From Oidiodendron maius Zn (taxonomy: Eukaryota > Ascomycota > Leotiomycetes > Myxotrichaceae): a stretch of 64,000 nt of DNA. A program made the translations under genes and the position numbers. Each line of letters begins with the position of its first letter. Position 1 is the stretch's first letter. The notes under the pieces are model-generated. The model worked only from the letters and a program-made list of their open reading frames with translations. It was not told the origin of the DNA and made no database searches. Positions 34,169-46,311 of the stretch are shown piece by piece. Where the stretch lies: contig KN832875.1 of the NCBI GenBank assembly GCA_000827325.1, positions 1,178,001 through 1,242,000 of the forward strand, read 5' to 3'.

Positions 34169-36481
34169 CTAAGCACCGCCCGCGAAGTCGTCCATTCCTG
34201 CAAAAGAGCAGAGTACTCCCTGCTGTTCCTTAGAGGCTCCAGCTGCCTCACTCAGTAAGCCCTGAATCAAAACCACACCTTCCATGAATTTCCGAATCCC
34301 ACCGCCCTCATCCTCCCCAAAAAAGCAGTTTAATTCCGCGTCCCAGTTGCGCGATCTGGTTGTATTTTCGATGGAACCCATTTGATCGTCCCAAACTGGA
34401 TGGAACATGGAGACGCTTGACAGCATCTTTGGCGCTCCGGCTGTGTTGTAGCCGCACCATTCCCTGTAGACAGCTATTTCGACAATATAGCCAGACTCTC
34501 TTAGGAGATACTGGTAAACGCTTCTGACGACGACTGTTCTCACATCCAAGCCATATGTGAATTTTGGTGAGACACCTGGATATAATAATCCCAGGCAATC
34601 CTTCCGCTCTTTTGAATTTCCAGCTAGCGATCCATCGATAAGGCTGATTAGCTGGTCCGGAAGGTCATTCACCGAGCCATCGGTGATAATTTCTAATGTC
34701 CAATCGAACTCACTGAGAGGTGTCAGTTATTTTAGGGTCTAAAAGCACACGCTTATATCTTACCTCTCGATGTCAAGTGTTGTGACCTCAACCCGTTTAT
34801 TTCTCTTGTTATCGCGAAATAACCTGGTAGACCCAATCTGATATTGACCTAAACCATCCTCACGGGTGTAGTCTACTTCTGCCTCGATCCGGAGATTTTC
34901 GCCGTCAGGGATATCTATGAAGATTATTCCCATGTGTTTCGGTTTGATATCTTTTAAGCTCAATATTTTGGCTTGGGCAGGGCAGAAGAAATGCGGAGAT
35001 TCCGCCATTTTTTGCAGTATTTTTGCTGCAAGTGTAGCGTCATCGAGTCTGATAGAGGTTAGTGATCTCTGTTCGATATTCTTTAGTAGAGAAGACTGAA
35101 ATTGCGTGACCTACTTCCGGTCAAACTTTCCTGACGTCCGGACTCGAGAAAGATCCATCATTTTTGTGAAGTCCTGGAGGGAATACTTTGATTGTACGAA
35201 CTCCTCTCGAACTTTTCCTAGCCTAGCATGTCCGAAGTGTACACGCATACGCATCCACCCTATCAAAGGAGCCAGCAAGGCAGTATGCTTTATCAAATGA
35301 GCCTTAAACCTAGTCAAGCTCCTGCTGATTAGCGCCTCACGGTTGGATGTCCAGATATCCTGCTCTAGCGTAGAAAAGTGACGTCCCCCTAGTTCAACTC
35401 CCACAATATTTTTGTCTCTATCATACTTTGGCTGGACTTTCGATGTCATCACGCGCGCAGTTGGCGGAGTGACGATATACAGTGGAGAAGCATAGGTGAC
35501 CTCTGCTTCGGAACTCTGTACAGCTTGTCGGATGCCCTTAATTGCTGCTATTAGTGTATGATCCGAATTAGCCCGTTCCGAGCTTATCGTTAGACAGTGC
35601 TTTTTGTCGTCCCAGTCAATAATAACCTTGAGCGCCCTCCTAAGAACGTCTAGTTTATCAAGCTTCCAACCAAGTAGCTCTCTTGGATTAATATCTTTTT
35701 TTGGCCAGAGATAATATGCCTTAGAATGTTAGCCCACCATTGTGTGCTTTAAGTTCATCTGTAATAGAAAGGTTAATAAGCTTACTGTGGCTGGGTACTC
35801 TGTCTCTGCTTCAACGGAACGAAAATACTTTTCACTCTGCGCTTTTTCTCGTTCCTTTTCAATAGTCACGTTGTTCATTCTAGTTGTTACCAACCTGGGC
35901 ACCTTGGCCCATCGTCCGGGCTTCACATCTGGAGATGCTCGAGTATTATGTATCCCGCTGCCTGTGTGTCGGTGATCCTGTCTGGTCCCATGCTGGGGTT
36001 GCTGATTTCCTCGACTTGGAGAAAGGTAACTCGATTTGCCATTATTGAGATCTTTAGGAGTTCTAGTCAAATACCAAGATATGATAGTGAATAGCGCCTA
36101 CCTCTGGTTTGGTGCAACTGTCCTAGAGAAGAAGGATGGTTTGCATTGTTGAGGCCACGGGCTGGGCCATTGTCCCCCTGCCGATTACCTAAACTCCGGT
36201 TCCTGTTATTCACGCTCCTGTGTTTAGGGTTCTGTTGTGTTATCGATGACACCCTGCCTGCTCTGCTACGAGTTGGTAGATTTGTAAAGGCGGACAGATC
36301 CGACGAGTGAGCGATACTCGAGTTTTCGTCCCAATCTTGAAGGATTAGCAAGTATCAATTGATATTATAAGCGCTCCCCATACGTACCGCGTGCGTTAGT
36401 ACTCTCAAAGCTGGTATTTACTAGTCAGCATGCCTGCGAAAGGAGAAGGATGGCTACGACTCACTCTTGGAGGAGGTCCAT
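34169..36481 (-). CDS. Uncharacterised 657-aa fungal protein
   Basis: No family named with certainty; it resembles a fungal-specific group of unknown function. Exons 36481-36465 (17 nt), 36410-36388 (23 nt), 36335-36102, 36051-35786, 35719-35115, 35048-34764 and 34712-34169 form one frame. Residues 1-180 are disordered and rich in R, N, S and Q. From about 181 a folded region begins (AYYLWPKKDINPRELLGWKLDKLD), with MRMRVHFGHARLGKVREEF, then segments alternating predicted strands and helices to the C-terminus. No membrane segment or catalytic motif is visible. RNA binding is a guess from the basic tail and the alpha/beta pattern. The joints restore continuous sequence, so a real gene is likely. 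Confidence 0.72.
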
Positions 36482-37190
36482 CTTTCAAGTGCCTGGGTAT
36501 ATCTTATGAGTTTGCAAGGCCAGATCAAAACAGTTCTGAAGATGAAAGATTGAGGGATTTGAAAGTGAAGTGTACACTTCGATTGTCTGAGAGGAAGAGG
36601 GAGGAGGGATAGAAGTGAAGGTTACGCGACATTAACTGTGCCTACCTAAAGCAGGAAGCAAACGAAGATAACAATGCCACGTCTGTCACCGGGCCCAAGA
36701 GAAACGTATCAGCGCTCTGAAAATAAAATAAAAGCTGTAGAACAGACGTCTTGTCGCAATGTTCTAGTGTATCCAAATAATACCAGCAGAGTGAACTTGT
36801 TGGTTGGCGGATGTCATAGATGCAATTTCTTACCTCGAGACGTAACTGGACATGCAGTGTTATGTACTTCATCATCTCCAGTAGCAATGAGCAATATCTT
36901 ACTAGTAAATATGAAGAATATCTTCCAGTTTAATAAAGGTCTGAAGGCAATGTAGGTTGCTTAAGTGTGGTGATGTGGGTCGTAGAAAGTACCCCAGGCA
37001 TAAATGCACAAGCGAGCCGCCCCTGAAAACGCCCCTGAGCGCGAGAAGAAGCCGACCCGAAGAAACGCGAGAGTCGCGTCTCGCTAAAGCCCGAAATCGA
37101 TAAACCTTACAACTACAGCAGTCCTATCTAGAGGATAGCATAGGAAGTTGTTGTTCCCAGGATATCCTACGATAACCTGGGATTCTTAAC
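36482..37190. promoter_or_regulatory. Divergent region uncharacterised gene / ORC1
   Basis: 709 bp between two start codons. The ORC1-proximal third is GC-rich with ACGCG/CGCGT boxes (see the separate entry). A 93-codon frame at 36674-36955 has no family features and is not called. Confidence 0.5.
37067..37084 (+). promoter_or_regulatory. ORC1: Inverted repeat with MCB-like ACGCG/CGCGT boxes upstream of ORC1
   Basis: A 6-bp perfect inverted repeat (GCGAGA/TCTCGC) with a 6-nt centre, 106 bp before the ORC1 start. It is flanked and overlapped by ACGCG and CGCGT, the core of the MBF (Mbp1-Swi6) G1/S box. ORC1-class replication genes are known MBF-type targets in fungi; binding here is inferred. 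Confidence 0.45.
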
Positions 37191-39710
37191 ATGCCTCACA
37201 AGTCTGCAGGTTCGCCCTTGCCGGTGCAATCCAGTGCCAAGGCTGCACGAGCAAGGAGACTCCTGACAAGAGGCCAGCTCCCGAGGGAAGATTCTGACGA
37301 TGAGCTAGGATTTGAAGATCATCCATGGCAGTGGATGTACGAGGAAAACGAATATCCACCTTCAGGCGGAAACAGCACCGGAGATGGTGACCAGATGGAA
37401 GACGATACCTCTGCGCCGGCATCCAGACGAAGATCCAAGCCTCTTCGATTGACGTCGGAATCATACGACCAGAAGATAATCGGGGCGAAAATGGGTAGTT
37501 TTGAATGCAAAATTGGCGACTGCGTCCTTTTGAAGGCTGAAGGTGAAGGCAACAGAGCTTGGGTAGGCATAATATGCGAGTTCGGCGAAGATGAGAACGA
37601 CGAGATGAGCGCTCATGTCATGTGTATGTGTAGAGGGTTGGCATTCCAATTACATGCTTACAAGAAATAGGGTTCTCTTCAGAGCAGGAGATTAGAAACA
37701 AGCATAAGAAGCGGTCAGATTTTCTACCTGTAAGTCTGGAAGGGTAAATCAGGTGAGAAAGAACGCTGATGCTCTTAGAATGAACTGTACATAACACCGT
37801 CTTGGGACTGGAACCCACTCGCATCAATCAATGGCAAAGCCGTAATCATGTCCAGTACAACATTTTATGCGAGATATCCGTCCGGAAAGATTCCACGCAG
37901 GTCAAAAGAATACGGCAAGACATTTATCTGTCGCCGGGGATGTAATACTCGGACTGCAACCTACACGGAAGAATTCATATGGGAAGATATATTTCATGAT
38001 GCTGAGGAGGACGTTACGGCTTTAATTGACCGCCTTAAGAGTGACACCAAAGCCACGAGGAAGAGACGCACAGAGGCTAAGACTACTGATGAAGATGGCT
38101 TCCATGATGATGATATTGGCGAAGAGCCTACTACTCCTAGAAAAAGACAGAAGACATCTATAATATCAACGCCTCGAAAACCTCGAACACCGTCAAAATT
38201 AGTAACGCCGGGCCATAAAAGGTAATGATTATCAGAGTTTTGCCATGAGTCGATTTGCTGACGTGTACCCAGGGTGATTGTCAAGAAACCACTCGAATTT
38301 ACTCCACTCGGAACGCGTGTCTTGGATCCAGACCATGTATATTCATCGCCATTCCAGACTGCTCGGTCCAATCTTCATGTGTCGGCGGTTCCTACAACGT
38401 TACCTTGCAGAGAGGACGAATTTGCGTCTGTATATGCACATCTTGAGGCTGCTATTTTAGACGGAACTGGGGCATGCATCTACATATCTGGTACTCCAGG
38501 AACCGGGAAGACGGCGACGGTACGAGAGGTCGTTGCCCAACTTAACGCCTCTGTGATGGAAGACGAGCTTGATGACTTCATATTTGTCGAGATTAATGGT
38601 CTGAAAGTGACAGACCCGCATCAATCGTATTCATTGTTATGGGAAGCCCTCAAAGGAGATAGAGTTAGCCCATCACACGCACTGGACCTCCTAGAGCGAG
38701 AATTCAACCACCCAACACCTCGAAGAGTGCCCTGTGTGGTATTAATGGACGAATTAGATCAGCTTGTGACAAAGAACCAAAGTGTCATGTACAACTTCTT
38801 CAACTGGCCCGGTCTCAGGCACAGTAAGTTGATTGTACTAGCTGTAGCAAACACGATGGATCTGCCAGAGAGGACACTGAGCAATAAAATCAGCAGTAGA
38901 CTTGGTAAACAAACTACTCAATTACCTATTTGGATATAGTGGGCAACACCAAGCTAACAAGGAGTAGGATTGACCCGAATTACTTTCCCTGGATATACCC
39001 ATGAACAACTCATGAAGATAATTCAATCCCGACTTGAAGGCGTTCCTGGAAATATTGTCGACCCAGATGCAGTCCAGTTCGCAAGCAGGAAGGTTGCGGC
39101 GGTGAGTGGAGATGCAAGACGAGCTTTGGATATATGCAGAAGAGCAGTAGAGCTTGCGGAGGCAGATGCTCTGGAGTCTGAAGCTATTCCAGGAACTCCA
39201 AGTAAGAGTGCAGCGAAGGTTGGTAAAGACTCGCAGCTATTGAAGGCTGGAAAGGTCACCATTGCCACCGTGAAAAGGGCTATTAATGAGGCCACGACAA
39301 ATCCATTACAACAATACCTACGAGGTCTTTCACTGTCCTCAAAACTGCTACTAGCTGCTCTTCTCGCCAGGACGCGCCGGACGGGCATCACAGAGAGCGT
39401 CCTCGGTGAGGTTCTTGACGAAGCCAGAAGAATGGCTAAGATGGACACTGGAAATAATATGGTAGAATTCCTCCTCAAGGACGAACTGTCCGCCAAGGCG
39501 AAGAGCATGCAGTTTGCAGCTAGGCATTCTTCGAAGGCTCCACGAGTAATAGCCATGGGGTCGTCAGTTATTGATCTCATGGAGGCAGGTGTCATAAGTC
39601 TGGAAGCTCGAAGAGCCGATCGCACAGGCAAGATCCGATTGAGCATTGGTGAAGAAGATGTGAAATTGGCTTTCAAAGACGATCCAGAGATCAAGAACCT
39701 TGGATTCTAG
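37191..39710 (+). CDS. ORC1: Origin recognition complex subunit 1
   Basis: Largest ORC subunit; binds ATP and replication origins and loads Cdc6/MCM. Exons 37191-37623, 37671-37729, 37779-38221, 38273-38904 and 38968-39710 give 769 aa. A BAH domain (about 95-230) is followed by a basic linker (KATRKRRTEAK, TPRKPRTPSKL). The AAA+ domain has Walker A GTPGTGKT (about 385-392), Walker B VVLMDELD (about 467-474), sensor 1 VLAVANTMDLPER and sensor 2 SGDARRALDICRRA. The C-terminus is a winged helix. The stop lies 161 bp from the convergent PRP46 stop. Very confident. Confidence 0.97.
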
Positions 39711-39871
39711 GTGTATTAGATCAATGAGACCCCCCAGCTCTCTAGCTAGCCTAACTAACCCCGTCCTCTGCGCCATTCGCCAAGATGCACACCCAATGCC
39801 TAGCTTTTACAATGTTCATCATGACGTGCTGCGACAAGAAAAAATTCGTCCACTTGCACAATCTAATCCCT

Positions 39872-41570
39872 TCAATATTTTTGCCGCCCAAGATTTGGTT
39901 TCCAGTCTAGAGGATGACTCTCCGGGGTTGCTGTGTCGTCCTGTTTCCATATTTTGACTGTAACTGTATCAGCGACAGATGTTTTTTTAGACTCAGAGAT
40001 ACATACTCGTCTTATCTGCTTCTCCACAAATTAATCGAAGGCCTGTGCGATCATACATCGAACTCATGATTCCTGCTTCTGCGTCTAACGATCCTGGTTG
40101 AGCAGTAGTGTCTAATGCTTGATATCTATGTCCGGATTTCCAATCCCAGAAGCTCATTGAGCCATTGTCACCTATGTCACAGGCATTAGCAGCGTTCAAT
40201 AGTATAGAGAATTTGCACATACCACCAGAAAATAACACATTATCTTCGTTGACCGACAGGGTGTTGATGATTGCATTCTGTCCTTCGAAGTTCTGCATGA
40301 ACGCTCCTTCAGGGCACTTCCATTGCTTGATACTCCCTGCACTCCCGCTTGCGAATGTGAATTCCTTTGGGTGGGTTGCCAACGCCCTTACGCCTTTCTT
40401 GTGGTGCGTTAAAACGCCCATCGTCTTGCCTGCAGCAAGATCCCAGAGTCGTACAGTCGAATCTAACGATGAGCTGATCACCTGCGGGTCTGCCTCCTGG
40501 CACTTGACGTCCGATATGGTGCCTTTGTGGCCGGACAGAACATGTATATTACTTCGTGTCCGCATATCCCATACTCTTGCTACTCCATCTCTGCCACCTG
40601 TTACAAGCACATCGAGAGTCGGGTGGAGTGCCAAAGTATATACCCCACTGAGATGTCCATGGTAGTGTCTGATAACTTTATTTGTTTCCAGATCCCAGCA
40701 CTTAACCATCTTGTCCTCACCACATGAGAAAAGGTATGGGTGTCGTGGAGAAACAGCCAGACCTCTCACAGTCGATATATGCCCTGTCAAGGTGAGGCGA
40801 AGTGATCCAGTCGCAAGATCCCAAATCTTGATGGTTCTATCTCCAGCACCACTTGCAAACCATTTATTTTCCGGCTCCACTGCCAAACTTCTAACCCACC
40901 CCAAGTGCCCAGATATGACTCGCATAAGTTTCCAGGGAGCATGCCAGTCTGGCTTCACCTGCATAACATTTTGCCTCCGAACAAGACCTGATGAGGGAAG
41001 ATTTTGCTGGAGCGTTGGGCCATTGGTATTGGATGGGAGATTATCTGAAGCCTGGCGTCCCCGGACAGTTAACGCTGTGGATGAGCTTTGGGCATCATCT
41101 GAGCGACTCGACAGTGCGCCTTCTATAAGCTTCGTCGTTCTCGCATTAAAGGTGGTGTCCGTCTCTTCGGTCGTAGTCTTCGGCTTCTTCTTTCGCGGGC
41201 CAGTAGTGTTTGCTTGTTTCGCTGCAAGAGCCGGTGGTAGCTCACGAACATCATCATATTCTGAGAGTATGCGTGCAGATATTCCAACGCGATCAGCTAG
41301 TTCTGTGGCCACTAGATCGTCCTTGGTTTGGGAGTCTGCGAATAGTGCTCTTGTCCTCTTGGCATTCTGCTTTGCCAACGATTTAAGACGCCCATCCACA
41401 TCGCCATTAGCAGGTGCTACAAGCGACATACTTGGAATTTGTGGATGAAGCAAGCGTTGTTCGGGAAGTTTCGAGGTGACGAGAGCCGTCCTTGGAGGTG
41501 CATGTTTTTGCTGGAGCGCGCTACTGAGATCTGCAGCCTTGCAGAAATCGGTGTAACCACAAAGTTCCAT
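39872..41570 (-). CDS. PRP46: Pre-mRNA splicing factor Prp46/PLRG1 (WD40)
   Basis: NineTeen-complex component of the activated spliceosome. Exons 41570-40223, 40171-40007 and 39957-39872 give 532 aa. The N-terminal 190 residues are polar with PRKKKPKTT. The motif [25 protein letters not shown] opens a seven-bladed WD40 propeller with clear [35 protein letters not shown] and [12 protein letters not shown] repeats. The last intron (49 nt) lies inside the last blade (ADKT/IKIWKQDD). Translation might instead start at codon 47 ([10 protein letters not shown]), giving 486 aa, closer to the family length. It shares a 125-bp promoter with NAS6. Confidence 0.94.
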
Positions 41571-41695
41571 ATCACGTGGTTTGAATATTGTCTGGCCGAG
41601 GAAGAGATGAATGATGATAAATATATCATTTCATCTACAAACCCCTCCTCCTCCAGTGATTTATACTATCTAGCCTTATACAGGTCCACAACGCC
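41571..41695. promoter_or_regulatory. Compact bidirectional promoter PRP46 / NAS6
   Basis: Only 125 bp separates the two start codons, so both transcripts must start within it or inside each other's leader. The AT-rich stretch near 41620-41680 is the likely core. If PRP46 starts at codon 47, the space is 263 bp. Confidence 0.55.
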
Positions 41696-42778
41696 ATGGA
41701 GGAACAGTCAAAATATGCTCTTCACGAGGCCGCGAGAGAAGGGAGATGTAAGGTCATCAACCTCAAGGTGCTCAGTTGTTAATTTATACATTTTAATAGT
41801 GAGCGTCGTTGAATCACTTTTAAATGCAAGTATTCTAGACCTGTATTTCTTTCCCAGCAGGATTCTAATTATTGTGTTTGAATAGGCCAACCCAAAGCTC
41901 GCAGACCGACGAGATGATGATGATCGCCTGCCCATTCACTGGGCAGTGTCTCAAGGGTACTTGGACATCGCAACCTTGCTATCTGGAGTGAAGAACTTTG
42001 ATCCTGATGTCCAAGTACGAAATTATTACTCTATGCCACAGTCATTCTAGATATGAACAACTTTCTGACTTTTCAGGACGGCTCTGGATGGACTCCGTTA
42101 ATGATTGCTGTGAGTTTGAAAGACGGAGACGATTTGATAGAACTATTCCTTCAAAAAGGAGCAGATGTCAACGCCACAAGTAGGTGGTCGTCTCTCTATT
42201 TCCTTGTCTTCTATTATTGATATTTCTACAGATTTTACTGGCCAGGTATGGAGTCACATCCAACTGGAATATATACTCTCTAAATAAAAGCAGACAGCTC
42301 TTCACTTTACGGCATCAAAGAATAATTTGGACGTTGCTCGAAAACTCCTGGCACAAAAACCACCGGCATCTGCTCGAATCAAGGATAAAAGAGGCCAATA
42401 TGCAATTCACAGGGCTGCAGCGGTCGGATCCGTTCCAATGGTCGAGCTACTTCTCAAGAGCAGGAGTCCTCTCAACATGACGGATATTGCTGGTCAAACT
42501 CCATTGCATCATGCTGTAGCGGAAGGACATGGTAAGTCTGGTTGGTCTTCTCTCTCTGGAACAGCCTAACTACTTGATAGGAGACACAGCAGTTGCTCTC
42601 CTGAAAGCCGGCGCAGAGACAGACAAAAAAGACATCGATGGATATTTGGCACTTGACCTCGCTCCTGATGCACAGGTAAGTTGGTTAATATGCAGCATTT
42701 GAAGCCTTGTGTATTAATTGCCTTTAGGTCCGAAAGTTCATCTTACAGAGCGCAGAACGTGAAGGTATAGATTTATAG
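41696..42778 (+). CDS. NAS6: 26S proteasome assembly chaperone Nas6 / gankyrin (ankyrin repeats)
   Basis: Chaperone that binds Rpt3 during assembly of the proteasome base. Eight exons (41696-41747, 41800-41825, 41886-42014, 42077-42179, 42232-42245, 42294-42531, 42581-42675, 42728-42778) give 235 aa, matching the family. Ankyrin repeats are evident: KYALHEAAREGR, DDRLPIHWAVSQGYLDIATLL, GWTPLMIAVSLKDGDDLIELFLQKGADVNA, QTALHFTASKNN, GQYAIHRAAAVGSVPMVELLL and QTPLHHAVAEGHGDTAVALL. Two exons are tiny (26 and 14 nt), and the intron 41826-41885 reads only as GC-AG (donor GCAAGT), giving LLNANPKLADRR. Identity is sure; the splice model is supported by unbroken repeats. Confidence 0.93.
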
Positions 42779-42980
42779 AATGCCAAACGTTTTTGACCAT
42801 GTGCAGGGTTTAGAATGTGTTTAAGCGGCCCAGATGTCTAACTTGCATTCGCCTAGTCTACGTATTCGCACCAAGAAGCGTAAAAGTTCCAATGATCTCA
42901 ATCATCATGGCACAGTAACCATCCTAAGCCTTAGGGTCCATCCCATACAACAAGGTGGTGTTGTATGCCTCCCAATTCAT

Positions 42981-45648
42981 TCATTTAACCGTCCTCTCAA
43001 CGAGCTCCCGATACATATCCTTCAAATCAACAATATCGCTCTCTAACTCGTCCACACGTTCACTCTTCTCCCCCAACATTTCTAGTGTCGTTTCATATCG
43101 TCCCTTTATCTCCTTAATTTCCAGTTCTAAGTCAGCTATTTTGCTATTAGCTCCCTTGGCTGCTTCAACTTCTTTCATGAGGATAATAATCTCAGCTCTT
43201 GCCTCATCCCGCTGAGAGGTGAGCCTTGATAAATCATCCTTAGCCGCAGCTTTCTCACTCTCCAATCGGCGAACAGCAGAGCTCATTCTTTCTACCAGTT
43301 GGATGGAAGGCCCGGCAGCTGCGGTGGAGACAGACACCATATCATTTATCGTTTGATGAGGGGATGCCGGTGACGCATAGCTTTCGAAAACATCATCATT
43401 GTCCGTATGCACAGACGGAGCATCCGGAACTTCGGTATTTGTAGTTGTTGACTGCATCGAATCCTGTCTTGCCGGGGTCACCTGACCAGAAACTCGGCCA
43501 ACTGGTTGGGCACTTGGACGTCGAGATGGAAAACGGTCCGCAGTGGGAATATCACTATTTACGGACCGTGCAGACGCCCTCCTTACTTGGAGATTTTGCA
43601 ACCCTAAGTATTCAGAAGTCAATACCCTCCGAGTTGAGGTAACAGGCGAGTTAGCACGGCTTGGATCAAAAGAACCCTGGCCGGTTGTTTCTTCTTGCCA
43701 CTTTTGTCTCTCCTCATCTATACGTTGTAACAGTTCAGCTTGCCAGCTCTGCTTTTCCTGGTCAAATGCTGCTCTGGCTTCGGCGAGTGCAGATTCTGCC
43801 TCTTTCGCCCGTTTGTGCCAGCCATCCAATTGTGCTCTGTATCCCTCTAGCTCTTGTTGCAAAGCAGGCAGTTTTGATCTTGTATCTTCAAGCTCATCCT
43901 CGGAGCGTTTGACTTTCAGGGCCTATTATCATTAGCGTACGACTTGATCCAACACCGCTACGTTACTTACAACGTCACGAGCTTTTCGCCGTACGTCTGC
44001 CTCCCTTCGAGTCGCTTCGTCCCTTTCCTTCTCGAGACTTGCAGCCCTGGCAATCAGGGACGCTTCAATGCCTTGCCAATTTTCACCTGCAACGGCATAC
44101 TGAGTTTGGAGAGTCTCAATCTGTCGAAGGAGTTTGGCTTGTGCGTCTCCCGTAGCACCAGAGGACACCTCTTCAGCTCTTGCTCTCATGACCTCTAGTT
44201 TACTTTCCAGCATCTGTTGTTCGGTCTTCATCTCCAATTCTGTCATACGAGAACGCTCGGCATCCTTGTCCATCTTCTCACGTAACTCTTTCATTTGTGC
44301 TTGTGCCCTATCAGCGACAAGGCCGTTCTCAATCTTGAGATTTGCAACATCTTCCTCAAGATCCGCCATCCTTCTCTTTTCTGCCTCGAGTGCTTCATTA
44401 GCAAGCTGAATTTCCACCTGTTTGCTTTGAGTCACGGCTGCATCCAGCTGCGCTCTTAGATCTGCAATTGTAGCGTCGTTGAGATCCCGAATTGCCTTTA
44501 ACGATTCATTTTCTTTCTGTAGTTGAAGAATCAATCGTTGCTTGTCCGTTAACAGCCTCTCTGATCCTACAGCTCGTTTCAAGCGGTCGTTAGCAGATGA
44601 AGCGTCCCTCTCTGCCTTTTCTTGTTTCTTCTTAGATTCCGCTAACTCTTTGTTATGCTCTTGGATAGTCACACGGAGTTTTTTTATAGTGGTGAGATGC
44701 GCGAGCTCTTTCTTTGAGAGCTTCTGCCCTTCTTCCATCAAGAGAGAAACTTGTTCTTCTTTCTCTGCCAATTTTTTTTCCAAGCTGCCTGGAGGTGCCG
44801 AATTGATAGCTGCCCTCGCTGAATCAGCGCTCTCTCTGGCTAGATATTGCAGCTTCGCCTCGAGAGCATCGATTCTCTCGACGTAGCTGTGGACTTCTTC
44901 TTGTCGCTGTAGCTCCGAAATTTCAAAATCGGACTGCAATTGCTTCAGAAGAGCATCATATTCAGCAGTAGATTTCGGCCCCGGGCCAGTGGTTGCAGCT
45001 TCAGCAGATGTTCCATCCGTAGATATAACGGATTCTAAAGCTTGCTGCCTAGCAGAGTCTACTGATACCCGAGGCACACTAGACCGTGCGGATTCCGTTG
45101 AAAGTCGCGACGATGTCTCAAGTGACTCTATCTTTGTTGGTAGATGACTCAATTTCCCTTCACTCTCTGAGTTTTCCACATGCCCTGAATCTGTGCTTTC
45201 GCTATTGTCTTTTGAGTTGAGCTGGGCTCCAACCTCCTCCTCGACCTCGGTCCCTGCAGCACTAGAGGCATCTAAACTCAGTCTCTGACTGTCATTATTC
45301 AGGACTGGAGTGCTGACACCAGATCGGCTTGGTGTCCCTGTCAGAGAGTCAGATTTCTGACCAGCGTTCTTCGCAGCTACCGCTCTCGCCAATCGTTCTT
45401 GCAAGCGATCATTCGTTCTGCTGCTATTCGAAGAACTTCGAGCAAGACCTGTGACAGTCATTAAATTGCCATTTTGAGGACGGACGTTGTTCCTTACTGG
45501 TGCCTTCTGCTAGTGACGGTGTAGGCTTGGTTGCCTTTCCGCTTTCATCCGCGTCGGTGAGGATGTTATCTAGCCTTGACTCTACACCAGCTACAGCTTG
45601 CTGCAGAAATGAGCCCCATCTCGAAGATTGTTTTGCAGGAGCAGACAT
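42981..45648 (-). CDS. SGM1: Golgin-like coiled-coil protein, TMF1/Sgm1 family
   Basis: Golgi tether of the TATA-element modulatory factor family, recruited by Rab6/Ypt6. Exons 45648-45498, 45448-43971 and 43922-42981 give 856 aa. The N-terminus SRWGSFLQQAVAGVESRLDNIL is the typical membrane-proximal helix. A serine-rich region (about 55-175) precedes a long coiled coil (about 185-560), with AEYDALLKQL and NDATIADLRAQL. A polar linker follows, and a second coiled coil (about 720-856) ends with VDELESDIVDLKDMYRELVE, the Rab6-binding TMF signature. No membrane helix is present. Convergent with NAS6 (202 bp between stops). Confidence 0.9.
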
Positions 45649-46311
45649 CGTTGCAATTCCTGCCCTGCGTCTTCAAAGGCTACCCGTCGCGTCGATCGAG
45701 ATAGTACCTGGTCATACATCACAGTTGACAGCTCCTAAAATTAGATAAGGCCGCGTGCTTTAAGAACTGCCAGCGGGTTTCCTCTAGCAGTTCAGACTAG
45801 TCGTACGAATCTTATCTGGAGGATCATTGTTGCGCAGTGCTCCCAGATAATTTTCGTGTCTGTTGCTGTCAAAGCCACATTACGAGTTCTGCGCTAAATT
45901 CTGGCAGGTCTCGGCAACACGCAAGGCTGCAACAAGGCTGCACATTTAAGAGCGAAAAGTGGCGGAAGCTGTACAGTACAATTTATTTACAAGAACGTCA
46001 ATCCCATACTAAAGTTTCCCTGCAAGATCAATCCAACACCACTTTTATTTAGAATACGGACCTTGGCAGCCCACTGTGAACTGGGGGCCTTTCCCAAAAA
46101 AAAACCCCTCTCCCCCAAAAAAGAGAGAACCAAAAGTTTTCCAGAATGATGCATGCCGAAGGACACAGGTATATTGTAATATATGCTATAACCCATTTGA
46201 ACAACAGGTCAGAATCCTTTTGCCACCTTCAACTTTACTGAGCAACGAAAACCCTGCTCTATAAACGAAGTTCCAAACTTCCCTTCTATACGGATGTCAC
46301 ACACCTTATCA
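45649..46311. other. Intergenic region upstream of SGM1
   Basis: 663 bp between two minus-strand genes. It holds homopolymer-rich sequence at about 46093-46127 (A9, C4-C5 and A6 blocks). No gene is recognised. Confidence 0.45.

Noticed and set aside
36674-36955. 93-codon + strand frame in the ORC1 upstream region
   Set aside because: No conserved features and no promoter context; probably chance.
39023-39694. 223-codon antisense frame over ORC1
   Set aside because: It mirrors the ORC1 AAA+ coding exon; serine/arginine-rich translation typical of an antisense shadow.
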